From: JAJZRJ01 sp040757055
GTDB lineage: Bacteria > Desulfobacterota > Desulfobulbia > Desulfobulbales > Desulfurivibrionaceae
Assembly: GCA_040757055.1 (NCBI GenBank)
Contig: JBFLXY010000002.1
Coordinates: 62,001 to 126,000 of the forward strand
DNA: 64,000 nucleotides
Direction of reading: 5' to 3'
In this document: one piece after another, positions 17,249-25,432 of the stretch
Layout of the letters: every line of letters starts with the position of its first letter
Numbering within the stretch: position 1 is the stretch's first letter
The notes under the pieces: model-generated
What the model was told of the DNA's origin: nothing
The model's input: only the letters and a program-made list of their open reading frames with translations
Database searches by the model: none
Program-made: the position numbers and the translations under genes

Positions 17249-18235
17249 GTGCGGATCGGTATCACGGACTACGTAACGCCCCCATTCGACATCGAACAGG
17301 AGGCCCTTGGCGAGGCGGCGGATTTCGTCTTTTTGAACAGCGAAAACGAGGCGGACTTCGACCCCGACGTGCTTGGCACGCTGGATGCCCTGTTGGTCTG
17401 GCATGCCGCGATTGGCCCCAAAACGGCGCAGGCACTGCGGCGGTGCAGGATTGTTGTCCGTTATGGCGTTGGCTACGATGCCATCGATGTCGCTGCCCTG
17501 ACCGCCGCGGGAATACCATTCTGCAATACACCGGATTACGGCACGGAAGAGGTGGCCGACACCGCGGCGGGGATGATTCTGGCGCTTCAGCGCAAGATAC
17601 TGTCGTACGACCTTGCCTGCCGTTCTTTCGTGTCGGGCTGGCAGGAACATGTCCAGCCGCCGTTGCCCCGGTTATCGAGACTTACCTTGGGTGTGGTGGG
17701 CGTGGGACGGACCGGCACCGCCTTGATGCAGCGCATGCGCCCCTTTGGCCTTCGCCTGATGGGATATGATCCGCACCAGCCGTCAGGGCACGAAAAGGCG
17801 GTGGGTTACCATAGGGCGCGCTCCCTCGGCGAACTCCTGGCGGAGGCGGATATCGTTTCGGTCCATTGTCCGCTCAGCCCCGAGACCAAGGGAATAATTG
17901 ATGCAGAGTTTCTCGCCCGCATGAAGCCAGGCTCCATTCTGATCAATACGGCACGCGGCGGATTGATCCAAAGCCTGGATGCCATCCATGATGCCCTGGA
18001 AAGTGGCCATCTGCTTGGCACGGGGTTGGATGTGCTTCCGGAGGAGCCCCCGACCCCCGGCCTCCTGATCGATGCATGGCTCGCCAATGACCCCAGGTTC
18101 GCGGGGAGGGTCATCATCAATCCTCACACTGCCTATTTCTCCGACCACGCCTGGCGCGAAATGCGTTACAAGGCAGCGGAAACCGTGCAGATGTTCCTTG
18201 GCGAGGGAACATTGCGGAATCATATCGTTTGCTGA
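17249..18235 (+). CDS. D-isomer-specific 2-hydroxyacid dehydrogenase
   Basis: The start is GTG 17249 behind a good GGAGG; length 328 residues. This is a complete NAD-dependent D-2-hydroxyacid dehydrogenase. It has a nucleotide-binding loop GVVGVGRTGTAL, the catalytic arginine in INTARGGLI, glutamate in TGLDVLPEEP, and histidine in INPHTAYFSD. Relatives include phosphoglycerate dehydrogenase, CtBP-type proteins and erythronate-4-phosphate dehydrogenase (PdxB). It would oxidise a 2-hydroxyacid or reduce a 2-oxoacid. Within this glycan block it may work with the GAPDH-like enzyme at 12562 to make an unusual acid building block, which is speculation. It is the last gene before the only larger gap in this part of the block. 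Confidence 0.85.
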   Translation: MRIGITDYVTPPFDIEQEALGEAADFVFLNSENEADFDPDVLGTLDALLVWHAAIGPKTAQALRRCRIVVRYGVGYDAIDVAALTAAGIPFCNTPDYGTEEVADTAAGMILALQRKILSYDLACRSFVSGWQEHVQPPLPRLSRLTLGVVGVGRTGTALMQRMRPFGLRLMGYDPHQPSGHEKAVGYHRARSLGELLAEADIVSVHCPLSPETKGIIDAEFLARMKPGSILINTARGGLIQSLDAIHDALESGHLLGTGLDVLPEEPPTPGLLIDAWLANDPRFAGRVIINPHTAYFSDHAWREMRYKAAETVQMFLGEGTLRNHIVC

Positions 18236-18269
18236 CCGGCCCGGCCCTTGCTCCCGCCATCATCAGGTC

Positions 18270-18279
18270 GGGGGGGGGG
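18270..18279 (+). repeat. G10 homopolymer in the gap before the MBOAT gene
   Basis: Ten consecutive G residues lie in the 121-base space between the dehydrogenase stop (18235) and the MBOAT start (18357). Slippage here would change promoter or leader spacing rather than a reading frame. The gap shows no convincing terminator. An AT-rich stretch with TTGGAA and TTTTTTATG around 18318-18340 might be a weak promoter. Confidence 0.6.
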
Positions 18280-18356
18280 CGGGATGACCGGCAACAGGGG
18301 CATCAATGGCAATAAAAATTGGAACTCCATGTTTTTTATGTGCGGCGTGAACACAG

Positions 18357-19904
18357 GTGCTGTTTAATTCCTACACCTTCATCTTTGGCTATCTGCCGGT
18401 CGTCATCGGCATTTTTTTTCTGGTCGCCCGTTGCAGCCACCAGTTGGCGGCGGCCTGGCTGGCGGCGGCCTCACTGTTCTTCTACGGCTGGTGGAGCCCC
18501 AGATTTGTCCTGTTGCTGCTGGGGTCGGTCGGTTTCAACTTTGCGATGGGATATGCCATCGCACGGCAGCGTCTGCGGCAGCCGTCGTCAGTGCAGGTCA
18601 AGGCCCTCTTGATGGTTGCCGTAGGGGGCAACGTGGCCCTGCTCGCCTACTTCAAGTATGTGAATTTTTTCATCGCAACGGCCAACGATCTCTGGAGAGC
18701 AGGGTGGACGTTCGCCGACATTATTCTCCCGCTTGGTATCTCTTTTTATTCCTTCACCCAGATCGCTTACCTGGTCGATGTCTATCGGGGGCTTGCACGC
18801 GAATACAACCCCCTTCACTACCTGTTGTTTGTCACCTACTTTCCCCATCTGATTGCGGGGCCGATTCTTCACCACAAGCAGATGATGCCGCAATTCGGGC
18901 AACGGGAGATTTACCGGCCTCATGCCGAGAATCTCACTGTAGGACTTACGATTTTTGCAATCGGTCTTTTCAAGAAGACCGTTATTGCGGATCATTTTGC
19001 CCTGTATGCGACACCGGTGTTTGATCTGGCGGCCGCTAACGGCCGCCTTCCCCTGCTGGAGGCCTGGGTAGGCGCCCTGGCATATACTTTTCAGCTTTAT
19101 TTTGATTTCTCAGGCTATTCGGACATGGCGGTGGGCCTCTCCTGGATGTTCAACATCAGTCTGCCGCTGAATTTCAATTCCCCTTACAAGGCCACGAGCA
19201 TTATCGAGTTCTGGCGGCGCTGGCACATGACCCTTTCCGCCTTTCTCCGTGACTACCTGTACATTCCTCTCGGGGGCAACCGCCAAGGTAAGATGCGACG
19301 TTACGTGAATCTGCTGGTGACCATGGTGCTGGGTGGTCTCTGGCACGGGGCGAATTGGACGTTTGTGTTCTGGGGGGGGCTGCACGGCATCTATTTGTTG
19401 CTCAATCATGGCTGGCGGGTTGTGTACGACAAACTGCGCCTGCCGCCTCTGCCTGGTTCGACGGTGGTCGCCGGCGCTCTGACCTTTGTTGCCGTGGTCA
19501 TTGCCTGGGTGCCGTTCCGTTCGGCCAGTCTTGGTGCGGCCGTGAATCTGCTCAGTGGAATGTTCGGTTTCCACGGTGTCGTGTTGCCGACACGCTTCGC
19601 CTCGTCCCTGCACATGCTCCAAGAATTTGGTGTTCAGTTCGGGGGCGGCAGCCTGGCCTTGCCGTGGCTTGATGTTGTCCTGTGGACAGCTGCGGGACTT
19701 GCAATTGTCTGGTTGTTCCCGAATACCCAGCAATGGATGGAGGGAAATTTCCCCGGCGATGGCAACCGTTCGGCCACTGGAGTTTTGGGGATGGCGTGCC
19801 GGTTCCGTCCCGGTTTGCGTCATGGTTTCGTTGTTGGTGTCCTGCTCCTGTTCGCCCTGGTCGCTTTGGACAAACCGGGTGAATTCCTTTATTTCCAGTT
19901 TTGA
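18357..19904 (+). CDS. MBOAT-family O-acyltransferase (AlgI-like)
   Basis: The start is GTG 18357, giving MLFNSYTFIFGYLPV, the usual AlgI/MBOAT N-terminus; 515 residues with about ten or more membrane helices. Conserved boxes are LPLGISFYSFTQIAYLVDVYRG, FDFSGYSDMAVGLSWM, FWRRWHMTLSAFLRDYLYIPLGGNR and LWHGANWTFVFWGGLHG, whose histidine (His330) is the invariant catalytic residue. Such proteins move an acyl group, usually acetyl, across the inner membrane onto a glycan. The gene downstream encodes an exported SGNH-like partner, so this looks like a two-part O-acylation module. Confidence 0.92.
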   Translation: MLFNSYTFIFGYLPVVIGIFFLVARCSHQLAAAWLAAASLFFYGWWSPRFVLLLLGSVGFNFAMGYAIARQRLRQPSSVQVKALLMVAVGGNVALLAYFKYVNFFIATANDLWRAGWTFADIILPLGISFYSFTQIAYLVDVYRGLAREYNPLHYLLFVTYFPHLIAGPILHHKQMMPQFGQREIYRPHAENLTVGLTIFAIGLFKKTVIADHFALYATPVFDLAAANGRLPLLEAWVGALAYTFQLYFDFSGYSDMAVGLSWMFNISLPLNFNSPYKATSIIEFWRRWHMTLSAFLRDYLYIPLGGNRQGKMRRYVNLLVTMVLGGLWHGANWTFVFWGGLHGIYLLLNHGWRVVYDKLRLPPLPGSTVVAGALTFVAVVIAWVPFRSASLGAAVNLLSGMFGFHGVVLPTRFASSLHMLQEFGVQFGGGSLALPWLDVVLWTAAGLAIVWLFPNTQQWMEGNFPGDGNRSATGVLGMACRFRPGLRHGFVVGVLLLFALVALDKPGEFLYFQF

Positions 19905-19913
19905 TGGAGAGAG

Positions 19914-20987
19914 ATGCCACTGGACCGATCGAGGGGCATGAAGCAGCCCCATTTCAGATTCCTGCTCGGCGTCGGCATCCCGTTTGTTGTGTATCTGTGT
20001 GCTTTTTTTCTGGTGGACCCCCTGGGGATCACGGGAATTGAACTGGGGGGGGCGCCGCCGTTCAATTCTATGCAGATCAAGGAGAAAATCGTTGAAAATC
20101 TGGCGCCGGACGGAGGATATGATGGTCTGATTCTGGGGACATCGAGCCTGATGACCTTGGACCTTGATGAACTCGGCAACCGCTGCGGGAGGAGATTTTT
20201 CAATTATTCCCTGTTCAATTCCAGGCCGCTCCATGCACTCGCTGCATATCGGCACTTCAAGCGGATCAATGGTGTTCCTGCAAGCGTTATTGTCGGCGTG
20301 GATTTTTTTGCCTACAATGACGACGCTATCGCCCAGGAGCAGCTTGTTCTGACACATCATCTCCGGACCTATGTGCCTTCGACCGACAGCATGGTGGCGT
20401 ATGGAAAAGCCGTTGGCCGTGGCGCCCTTTCCGAAAATGGCGTCAGGCTGCTCATGGATAAACTCAAAGGGTTCGGGAAGACGCCAACCGTTGCACGATC
20501 CATCGATTCACGGGGCACATTGGTTTATCATCAGGTAACGAGGGAAATCCTGGCGGGTAATTATGACTTCCGTTCGGTACTCGCCGCAACCTCAAACACC
20601 GACACGGCCTTTTATCAGACCTATCGGACGTTCGACAACAATTTGCGGGATCTTGCTTCCCTGGTCGAGGAAATCACTAGCGATGGGGCCGCGCTGGCCA
20701 TCGTGCTGCCCGCGCTTTATCGTTCTTATAATGGGAATCTTCAGAAGTTGCCGGCGTATGATCCGTTTTATGCACAGATCCAAAGGAAATTCGGGGCGCG
20801 CGTCATTGATTGGCGGATGGCGCCGGGCACGGAACGCGAGACAAATTTCATCGACGCACGCCATATCCGGCCGGAATATTCCAGGGCACTCATCCGGATC
20901 TTGCCGGCAGCGGCCCCGGCCATGCCTTGTTCCTCTCCTGTCAAACCAACGAACGTGTCCCTTACTCACGGGACGGCGAACAGATGA
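19914..20987 (+). CDS. Membrane-anchored SGNH-like protein, partner of MBOAT
   Basis: This 357-residue protein has one N-terminal membrane segment (about residues 14-32), so the body should face the periplasm. DGLILGTSSLMTLD resembles the block with the serine of SGNH/AlgX-AlgJ-type acyl handling proteins, and EYSRALIRILP near the end is in the position of the catalytic block. Overall similarity is low, so family membership rests on layout and context. It directly follows the MBOAT gene by ten bases, as AlgJ/AlgX-type partners do. It may receive the acyl group and place it on the glycan. It overlaps the next gene by four bases, ATGA-style. Confidence 0.62.
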   Translation: MPLDRSRGMKQPHFRFLLGVGIPFVVYLCAFFLVDPLGITGIELGGAPPFNSMQIKEKIVENLAPDGGYDGLILGTSSLMTLDLDELGNRCGRRFFNYSLFNSRPLHALAAYRHFKRINGVPASVIVGVDFFAYNDDAIAQEQLVLTHHLRTYVPSTDSMVAYGKAVGRGALSENGVRLLMDKLKGFGKTPTVARSIDSRGTLVYHQVTREILAGNYDFRSVLAATSNTDTAFYQTYRTFDNNLRDLASLVEEITSDGAALAIVLPALYRSYNGNLQKLPAYDPFYAQIQRKFGARVIDWRMAPGTERETNFIDARHIRPEYSRALIRILPAAAPAMPCSSPVKPTNVSLTHGTANR

Positions 20988-21682
20988 AAAGTTCCAGCCG
21001 CCTCGTCATCTTTGACCTCGACGGCACGCTGGTGGACAGTGTGCCGGACATCACGCGGGCACTGAACAAGGTGCTGCATGCGACTGAACCGCATCGGCGG
21101 GTTACGGAGTCGGAAACCAAGCTCATGGTCGGGGATGGCGCGAGAACCACCATCGAGCGCGCCATGGTGCTATGTGGATTCGATTCCTCCGAGAGTGCGG
21201 ATGCATACCTCGATGCCTATCTGAAAGAATTGGCAGATGTGCGTCTGACCAAGCTGTTTCCCGGCGTATGGGAGTCGCTGAATGAACTGAGGGCGGAGGG
21301 GCATCTTCTTGCCATCTGCACCAACAAGGTCCGTTCCGCCACTGATTGCGTTCTTTCCGCCCTCGGGATAACAGATTTTTTTGGTCTCATAGTGGCCTGC
21401 GACGAAACCCTCAAGCCAAAGCCAGATCCAGGGCATGTCCGGCAGATTCTCGATCACTTTGCTATCATTCCTCAGAATGCGGTATATGTCGGCGATTCGG
21501 CCCACGACATGGCGGCTGCCCGAGGGGCGGGCGTCGTCAGCGTGGCGCTCTCTTTTGGCTACAGCGCGGTGCCTGCCCGAGACCTTGGTGCGGATTACGT
21601 CATTGATGATTTCGCTCGCCTGCCTGCCCTTGTAGGCCAAGTTTTTGGCAAAACCGGCGGAAGCGTGAGGAGTGGCGACTAA
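20984..21682 (+). CDS. HAD-family phosphatase (phosphoglycolate phosphatase-like)
   Basis: ATG 20984, in a four-base overlap with the SGNH gene, gives 232 residues, the normal size for Gph/GmhB-like HAD enzymes. All four HAD motifs are visible: FDLDGTLVDS with Asp11 and Asp13, CTNK, KPKPDP, and VGDSAHDMAAARGAG. The helical cap is inserted after motif I. It could act as a sugar-phosphate or nonulosonate-9-phosphate phosphatase in the surrounding pathway, or as a general phosphoglycolate phosphatase. The sequence resembles Gph most. A 90-base gap follows. Confidence 0.85.
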   Translation: MKSSSRLVIFDLDGTLVDSVPDITRALNKVLHATEPHRRVTESETKLMVGDGARTTIERAMVLCGFDSSESADAYLDAYLKELADVRLTKLFPGVWESLNELRAEGHLLAICTNKVRSATDCVLSALGITDFFGLIVACDETLKPKPDPGHVRQILDHFAIIPQNAVYVGDSAHDMAAARGAGVVSVALSFGYSAVPARDLGADYVIDDFARLPALVGQVFGKTGGSVRSGD

Positions 21683-21772
21683 TGACGGTTCCGGTTGCCA
21701 ACGCACAGGGCATGGCCAGAGGGTGGCTGTGCAAAAACCGCTGCATGACTACTTGGTTCGGGAGGTTCTGAC

Positions 21773-22459
21773 GTGGCTGTCGTCGCCGTTGTTCCGGCCC
21801 GTTCAGGCTCAAAACGTGTGCCAGGGAAAAACATCCGGCTGTGTGCCGGGCGTCCGTTGCTCGCCTGGACTGCTGATGCGGCCCTGGCCGCACACGCCAT
21901 CGACCGGGTCATTCTCTCCTCCGACGATGTCCAGGTGGCGAAAGTTGGCCGTGCCTGTGGCCTTGAGGTGCCATGGTTGCGCCCGACCGAAATCGCCTCG
22001 GACGACTCCCCCATGATTCCGGTGCTGGTTCATGTGCTGGACTGGCTCGAGGGGGAGGGCGTCACGGTTGAGGCGGTGGTTCTCCTGCAGCCGACATCCC
22101 CGTTGCGGACCGCCGGGGACATCGACGGCGCGATTGCGTTGTTCCGTTCCTCCGGGGCGGACACGGTCGTGACCGTCATGGCGGTTCCCAACGCCTGCAA
22201 GCCGGTGAAGCTGATGGCGCGCGACACGGAGGGGCTGGTCGCTTCCGTCGATGCCGCCGTTTTTTCCTGTGGCCAGCTTGTGCTGCGCAACGGGCCAGCG
22301 GTGCTGGTGACGAGTCCCGGTGTGATCCGTTCCGGCAGGCTGTACGGGGAGAGAACCCTGGGATACGAGATGCCCCAGGAGAGGAGCATTGATATCGATA
22401 CCCCCTACGATTTCCTGCTGGCGGAACTGCTGCTGGCGCACCGTGATAAAACCGCCTGA
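21773..22459 (+). CDS. Third CMP-nonulosonate cytidylyltransferase
   Basis: GTG 21773 follows GGGAGG, giving 228 residues. The N-terminal VVPARSGSKRVPGKNIRL is a textbook acylneuraminate cytidylyltransferase signature. VVLLQPTSPLRTAGDIDGAI and the C-terminal SIDIDTPYDFLLAE metal site are intact. It would make a CMP-activated nonulosonic acid, CMP-Kdo-like acid or related donor. No synthase gene is adjacent, unlike the other two. It could therefore serve one of the two synthases in the window, or a third acid made elsewhere. Confidence 0.87.
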   Translation: MAVVAVVPARSGSKRVPGKNIRLCAGRPLLAWTADAALAAHAIDRVILSSDDVQVAKVGRACGLEVPWLRPTEIASDDSPMIPVLVHVLDWLEGEGVTVEAVVLLQPTSPLRTAGDIDGAIALFRSSGADTVVTVMAVPNACKPVKLMARDTEGLVASVDAAVFSCGQLVLRNGPAVLVTSPGVIRSGRLYGERTLGYEMPQERSIDIDTPYDFLLAELLLAHRDKTA

Positions 22460-22467
22460 GAGGACGC

Positions 22468-23316
22468 ATGGTTCTGAAACTGCTCCGCTACCTGCGCCAC
22501 GGCCCTTTACGATGCCTTGGTCCCTTTTGGGTCCGGTTGGGTACCTTGTATCGGGCTGCCGTGGCGGGGAGAAACCAGGCCACGGAACAGATGATCGGTC
22601 CATACGGACCCTTCAGGCTCGATGCCCGTTTCGCCTTCAGTGATTTCGCCCACTGGGGAGAAGGACACAACGACGGGTTCCGTGACTGCGTCGGGGCCTG
22701 CCGGGGCAAACGGTGCGTGATCGACATCGGCGCCCATATCGGCCTGGTGACACTGGCGGCATCATCGGTGATGGCCGACGACGGACTGCTGGCGGCCTTT
22801 GAGCCGGCGGAGGCCAACCGGCGGCTTCTGCTGCGTCACCTGGAACTGAACGGCCTACAGGGAAAAGTCAGGGTCGAGAGCGCCCTGGTGGGCGACGAGG
22901 AACAGCAGTCCGTCCCCTTTTTCGAACTGGATGACGCGACCGGCATGAATACCATCGCGCCGGGCGTTATGGACGGCAAATTCCGCAGAGTCACCAGGCC
23001 GCAGGTGAGCCTCGACTCCTACTGTGCCAGCCACGGCTTTCGGCCCGAGGTGATCAAGATCGATGTCGAAGGAGCGGAACTGGGAGTCCTGCGAGGGGCC
23101 CGCGCCGTGCTTGAGCGGGACCGGCCGCTTGTTTTTCTTTCGGTCCATCCCCAGCAGATTCGGAGCCTGGGTGAGTCGCCCGAGGAACTTGCCGAACTGA
23201 TCCGCTCATTGCGGTATGTCTGCCGCCATGCGGATGGCAGCCCTGCAACGGATCTCGCCTTTCATGAATATCTCCTTTTCCCTGTCGAACAAACACAACG
23301 TGACGAAACTACATGA
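22468..23316 (+). CDS. FkbM-family methyltransferase (1 of 3)
   Basis: This 282-residue FkbM-type SAM methyltransferase starts at ATG 22468, preceded by GAGAGG. The SAM loop is VIDIGAHIGLVTLA near residues 75-90. The FkbM hallmark VIKIDVEGAELGVLRGAR lies in the second half. FkbM enzymes generally O-methylate hydroxyls of sugars or polyketides. It overlaps the next FkbM gene by four bases. Three such genes in a row suggest several different methylated positions on the glycan, but individual acceptors are unknown. Confidence 0.88.
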   Translation: MVLKLLRYLRHGPLRCLGPFWVRLGTLYRAAVAGRNQATEQMIGPYGPFRLDARFAFSDFAHWGEGHNDGFRDCVGACRGKRCVIDIGAHIGLVTLAASSVMADDGLLAAFEPAEANRRLLLRHLELNGLQGKVRVESALVGDEEQQSVPFFELDDATGMNTIAPGVMDGKFRRVTRPQVSLDSYCASHGFRPEVIKIDVEGAELGVLRGARAVLERDRPLVFLSVHPQQIRSLGESPEELAELIRSLRYVCRHADGSPATDLAFHEYLLFPVEQTQRDETT

Positions 23317-24311
23317 ATCCATCTTCCATCTTTCGGCTTGTTTCCAGTACGTCGGCAACCTTCAAGGCGCGCGGCGCCCGTAAAACCGTGGCGGCAACCT
23401 GGTATCACCTCTTGGGTGCGGCCAGCCGTGCGGCAGGGAAACGGTACCTTGAGAAACGTATTTACGACTATAGGATGCTGCTCGACCTCAACGACCGGGG
23501 CATTTCCCGCACCCTCCTCCTTTTCGGCGAACGGGAGCTGGAGCACAAGGCGATGCTCGAGCAGGTGCTGCGGCCGGGGATGACGGTGCTCGATATCGGG
23601 GCGAATATCGGCTATTACGCCCTGATGGAAAAGCGCCTGATCGGACCGGGGGGGGTGTTGATCGCCGTGGAGCCATCGCCCTCAAATGTGGGGCTGTTGC
23701 GACGCAATCTGGCATTGAACGGCTACGGCGACACCGAAGTGCATCAGGGCGCTGTTTCCGACCAGTCGGGAACCAAGCGCTTCTTTTTGTCCGAGATGTC
23801 CAACCTCAACACTTTCCACGACACCGGCAGCGGAGCCCATTTCCTGTCCGGCAAGACCGTGGACGTTGTCACCTTTACCGTTCCGGAGATCATGGCCGGC
23901 CGCAAGCCCGACCTGATCCGGATGGACGTGGAAGGGCACGAGGTGGAGGTGTTTGCCGGCCTGCTTCCTGCCATCGAGCGAGGCGAGATGGCGCCGATGG
24001 TTATCTTCGAAACCCACCTCTCCCGCTACGGCAGGGAGCACGACATGGAGTTACCGTTGCGGCGGTTCTTCGCCCTGGGGTATCGCGTTCTGCTCGCGGG
24101 CTCTTCCTGGGAGCAGGGCACGAAATTGATCGAGGCCAAGGGGTACCGGGGAACGGCGACGATCGCTTCGGATGGGGTGGTGCGGACCATTTTTGAGGAT
24201 ATCGGCCAGGAGGATGCCATCGATCTGATCTGCCGGGAAGGTGGGATTCGGACCGTGCTGCTGGGGCGCGGTCCTCTCGAGGGGCTGGACGTTGTCAGCA
24301 GCAAGGCGTAA
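23313..24311 (+). CDS. FkbM-family methyltransferase (2 of 3)
   Basis: This 332-residue FkbM methyltransferase has VLDIGANIGYYALMEKRL as the SAM-binding motif and LIRMDVEGHEVEVFAGL as the family box. A VIFETHLSRYG segment follows. The N-terminal 80 residues are extra relative to a minimal FkbM domain, perhaps an acceptor-recognition part. It has the G8 run at 23648-23655 inside the coding sequence (IGPGGVL region). A length change there would truncate the enzyme. Confidence 0.87.
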   Translation: MNPSSIFRLVSSTSATFKARGARKTVAATWYHLLGAASRAAGKRYLEKRIYDYRMLLDLNDRGISRTLLLFGERELEHKAMLEQVLRPGMTVLDIGANIGYYALMEKRLIGPGGVLIAVEPSPSNVGLLRRNLALNGYGDTEVHQGAVSDQSGTKRFFLSEMSNLNTFHDTGSGAHFLSGKTVDVVTFTVPEIMAGRKPDLIRMDVEGHEVEVFAGLLPAIERGEMAPMVIFETHLSRYGREHDMELPLRRFFALGYRVLLAGSSWEQGTKLIEAKGYRGTATIASDGVVRTIFEDIGQEDAIDLICREGGIRTVLLGRGPLEGLDVVSSKA

Positions 24312-24356
24312 TTGGTGGCGTTTTCACGATTGAATCTTTGGGAGGGGGTGTTCCGC

Positions 24357-25418
24357 ATGTGGCCAATTGAGAAATGTTTCCCCCATCTCCACCGGATGCT
24401 CCGGGAAAATCCGATGGCAGTGGTCGATGCCGGCTGTGCCGGCGGGATCGATCCGATCTTTAACGACCTTGCCCGGCAGGGATATGCCGACAATTTCGGT
24501 TTTGAGGCGAGTCCGAAGGAATATGAAAAGTTGGCGGCCATGGCCAAGGATCCGGCGGTCAGGATGACAATCCATAACCTGGCGCTGCTGGACAGGGATG
24601 GTACCATCACCTTCAATGCCTGCGGCACGGTTGGTTCGGTTTTTGCCAGGAACGACCGGGTTGCCCTCTACCGGGAAACATACGAGGCGCTGGAGGTTCC
24701 GTGCGCGACCCTGGATTCCCTGAGGGCTAACGGCACCATCAGCCGGCCCATCGGCGTTCTCAAGCTGGACGTGGAGGGCAGTGAGCTGGCGGTCCTGCGC
24801 GGAGCGCGCGAAACCATGGCGAGAGAGGTGCTCTGCGTCAAGGCGGAGATGGAATTCCATGCCGCACGGGGCACCAACAATTTCGCGGAGATTCATCTGG
24901 CACTTGGCGAAGCCGGTTTTCGTCTCCAGGGCCTCGCTTACAACCATTCCGCCATTGATGGCCTGCACGCCGGGGACGCCCTCTATCTCCGAAGGCCGGA
25001 AGCGGTCGTGGCGATGCCCTCCCTGACCAACGAAGAAAAAAGACTTTGGCTGTTGTGGTTGGCCGCCATCTGCCTGAACTTGCGCCAGGGGGAATATCTT
25101 GCCGTGATCGCCAGGGTTGGCGCCGGTCTCTTTTCCCCGGAGGAGGAAGCGGAATTGCGGGATCTCGCGGTGGTACATTGTTTTCTTCCCAACGTCCTGC
25201 CCTTTGCCTTTCCGCGGCTGGCTCATCTTGTCTTCGTAGTGGCGCAGTTCGTGGCCGGAAAGAAGCACGGCACGAAATCGGCCCCCAAGGTCAACCGGCT
25301 GGTGCCGCTCAAACCGCTTTTCGTGCAGTCACACTGGCAATGGTTGCGGAGGCGCCATGAACAGTACCTGGCACGAAAAGTAAAGGCGTATATGACCCGT
25401 GCCGATTTGAAACGTTGA
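24357..25418 (+). CDS. FkbM-family methyltransferase (3 of 3) with helical C-terminal extension
   Basis: ATG 24357 is preferred because GGAGGGGG lies about ten bases upstream; an in-frame TTG at 24312 has no such site. The 353-residue product has VVDAGCAGGIDP in the SAM motif I position and GVLKLDVEGSELAVLRGAR, the FkbM box. From about residue 225 on there is an extra, mostly helical region (LWLLWLAAICLNLRQGEYL onward) with no recognised domain. The role is presumably methylation of a sugar hydroxyl in this locus. Confidence 0.82.
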   Translation: MWPIEKCFPHLHRMLRENPMAVVDAGCAGGIDPIFNDLARQGYADNFGFEASPKEYEKLAAMAKDPAVRMTIHNLALLDRDGTITFNACGTVGSVFARNDRVALYRETYEALEVPCATLDSLRANGTISRPIGVLKLDVEGSELAVLRGARETMAREVLCVKAEMEFHAARGTNNFAEIHLALGEAGFRLQGLAYNHSAIDGLHAGDALYLRRPEAVVAMPSLTNEEKRLWLLWLAAICLNLRQGEYLAVIARVGAGLFSPEEEAELRDLAVVHCFLPNVLPFAFPRLAHLVFVVAQFVAGKKHGTKSAPKVNRLVPLKPLFVQSHWQWLRRRHEQYLARKVKAYMTRADLKR

Positions 25419-25432
25419 GGACGAACGGGCCG

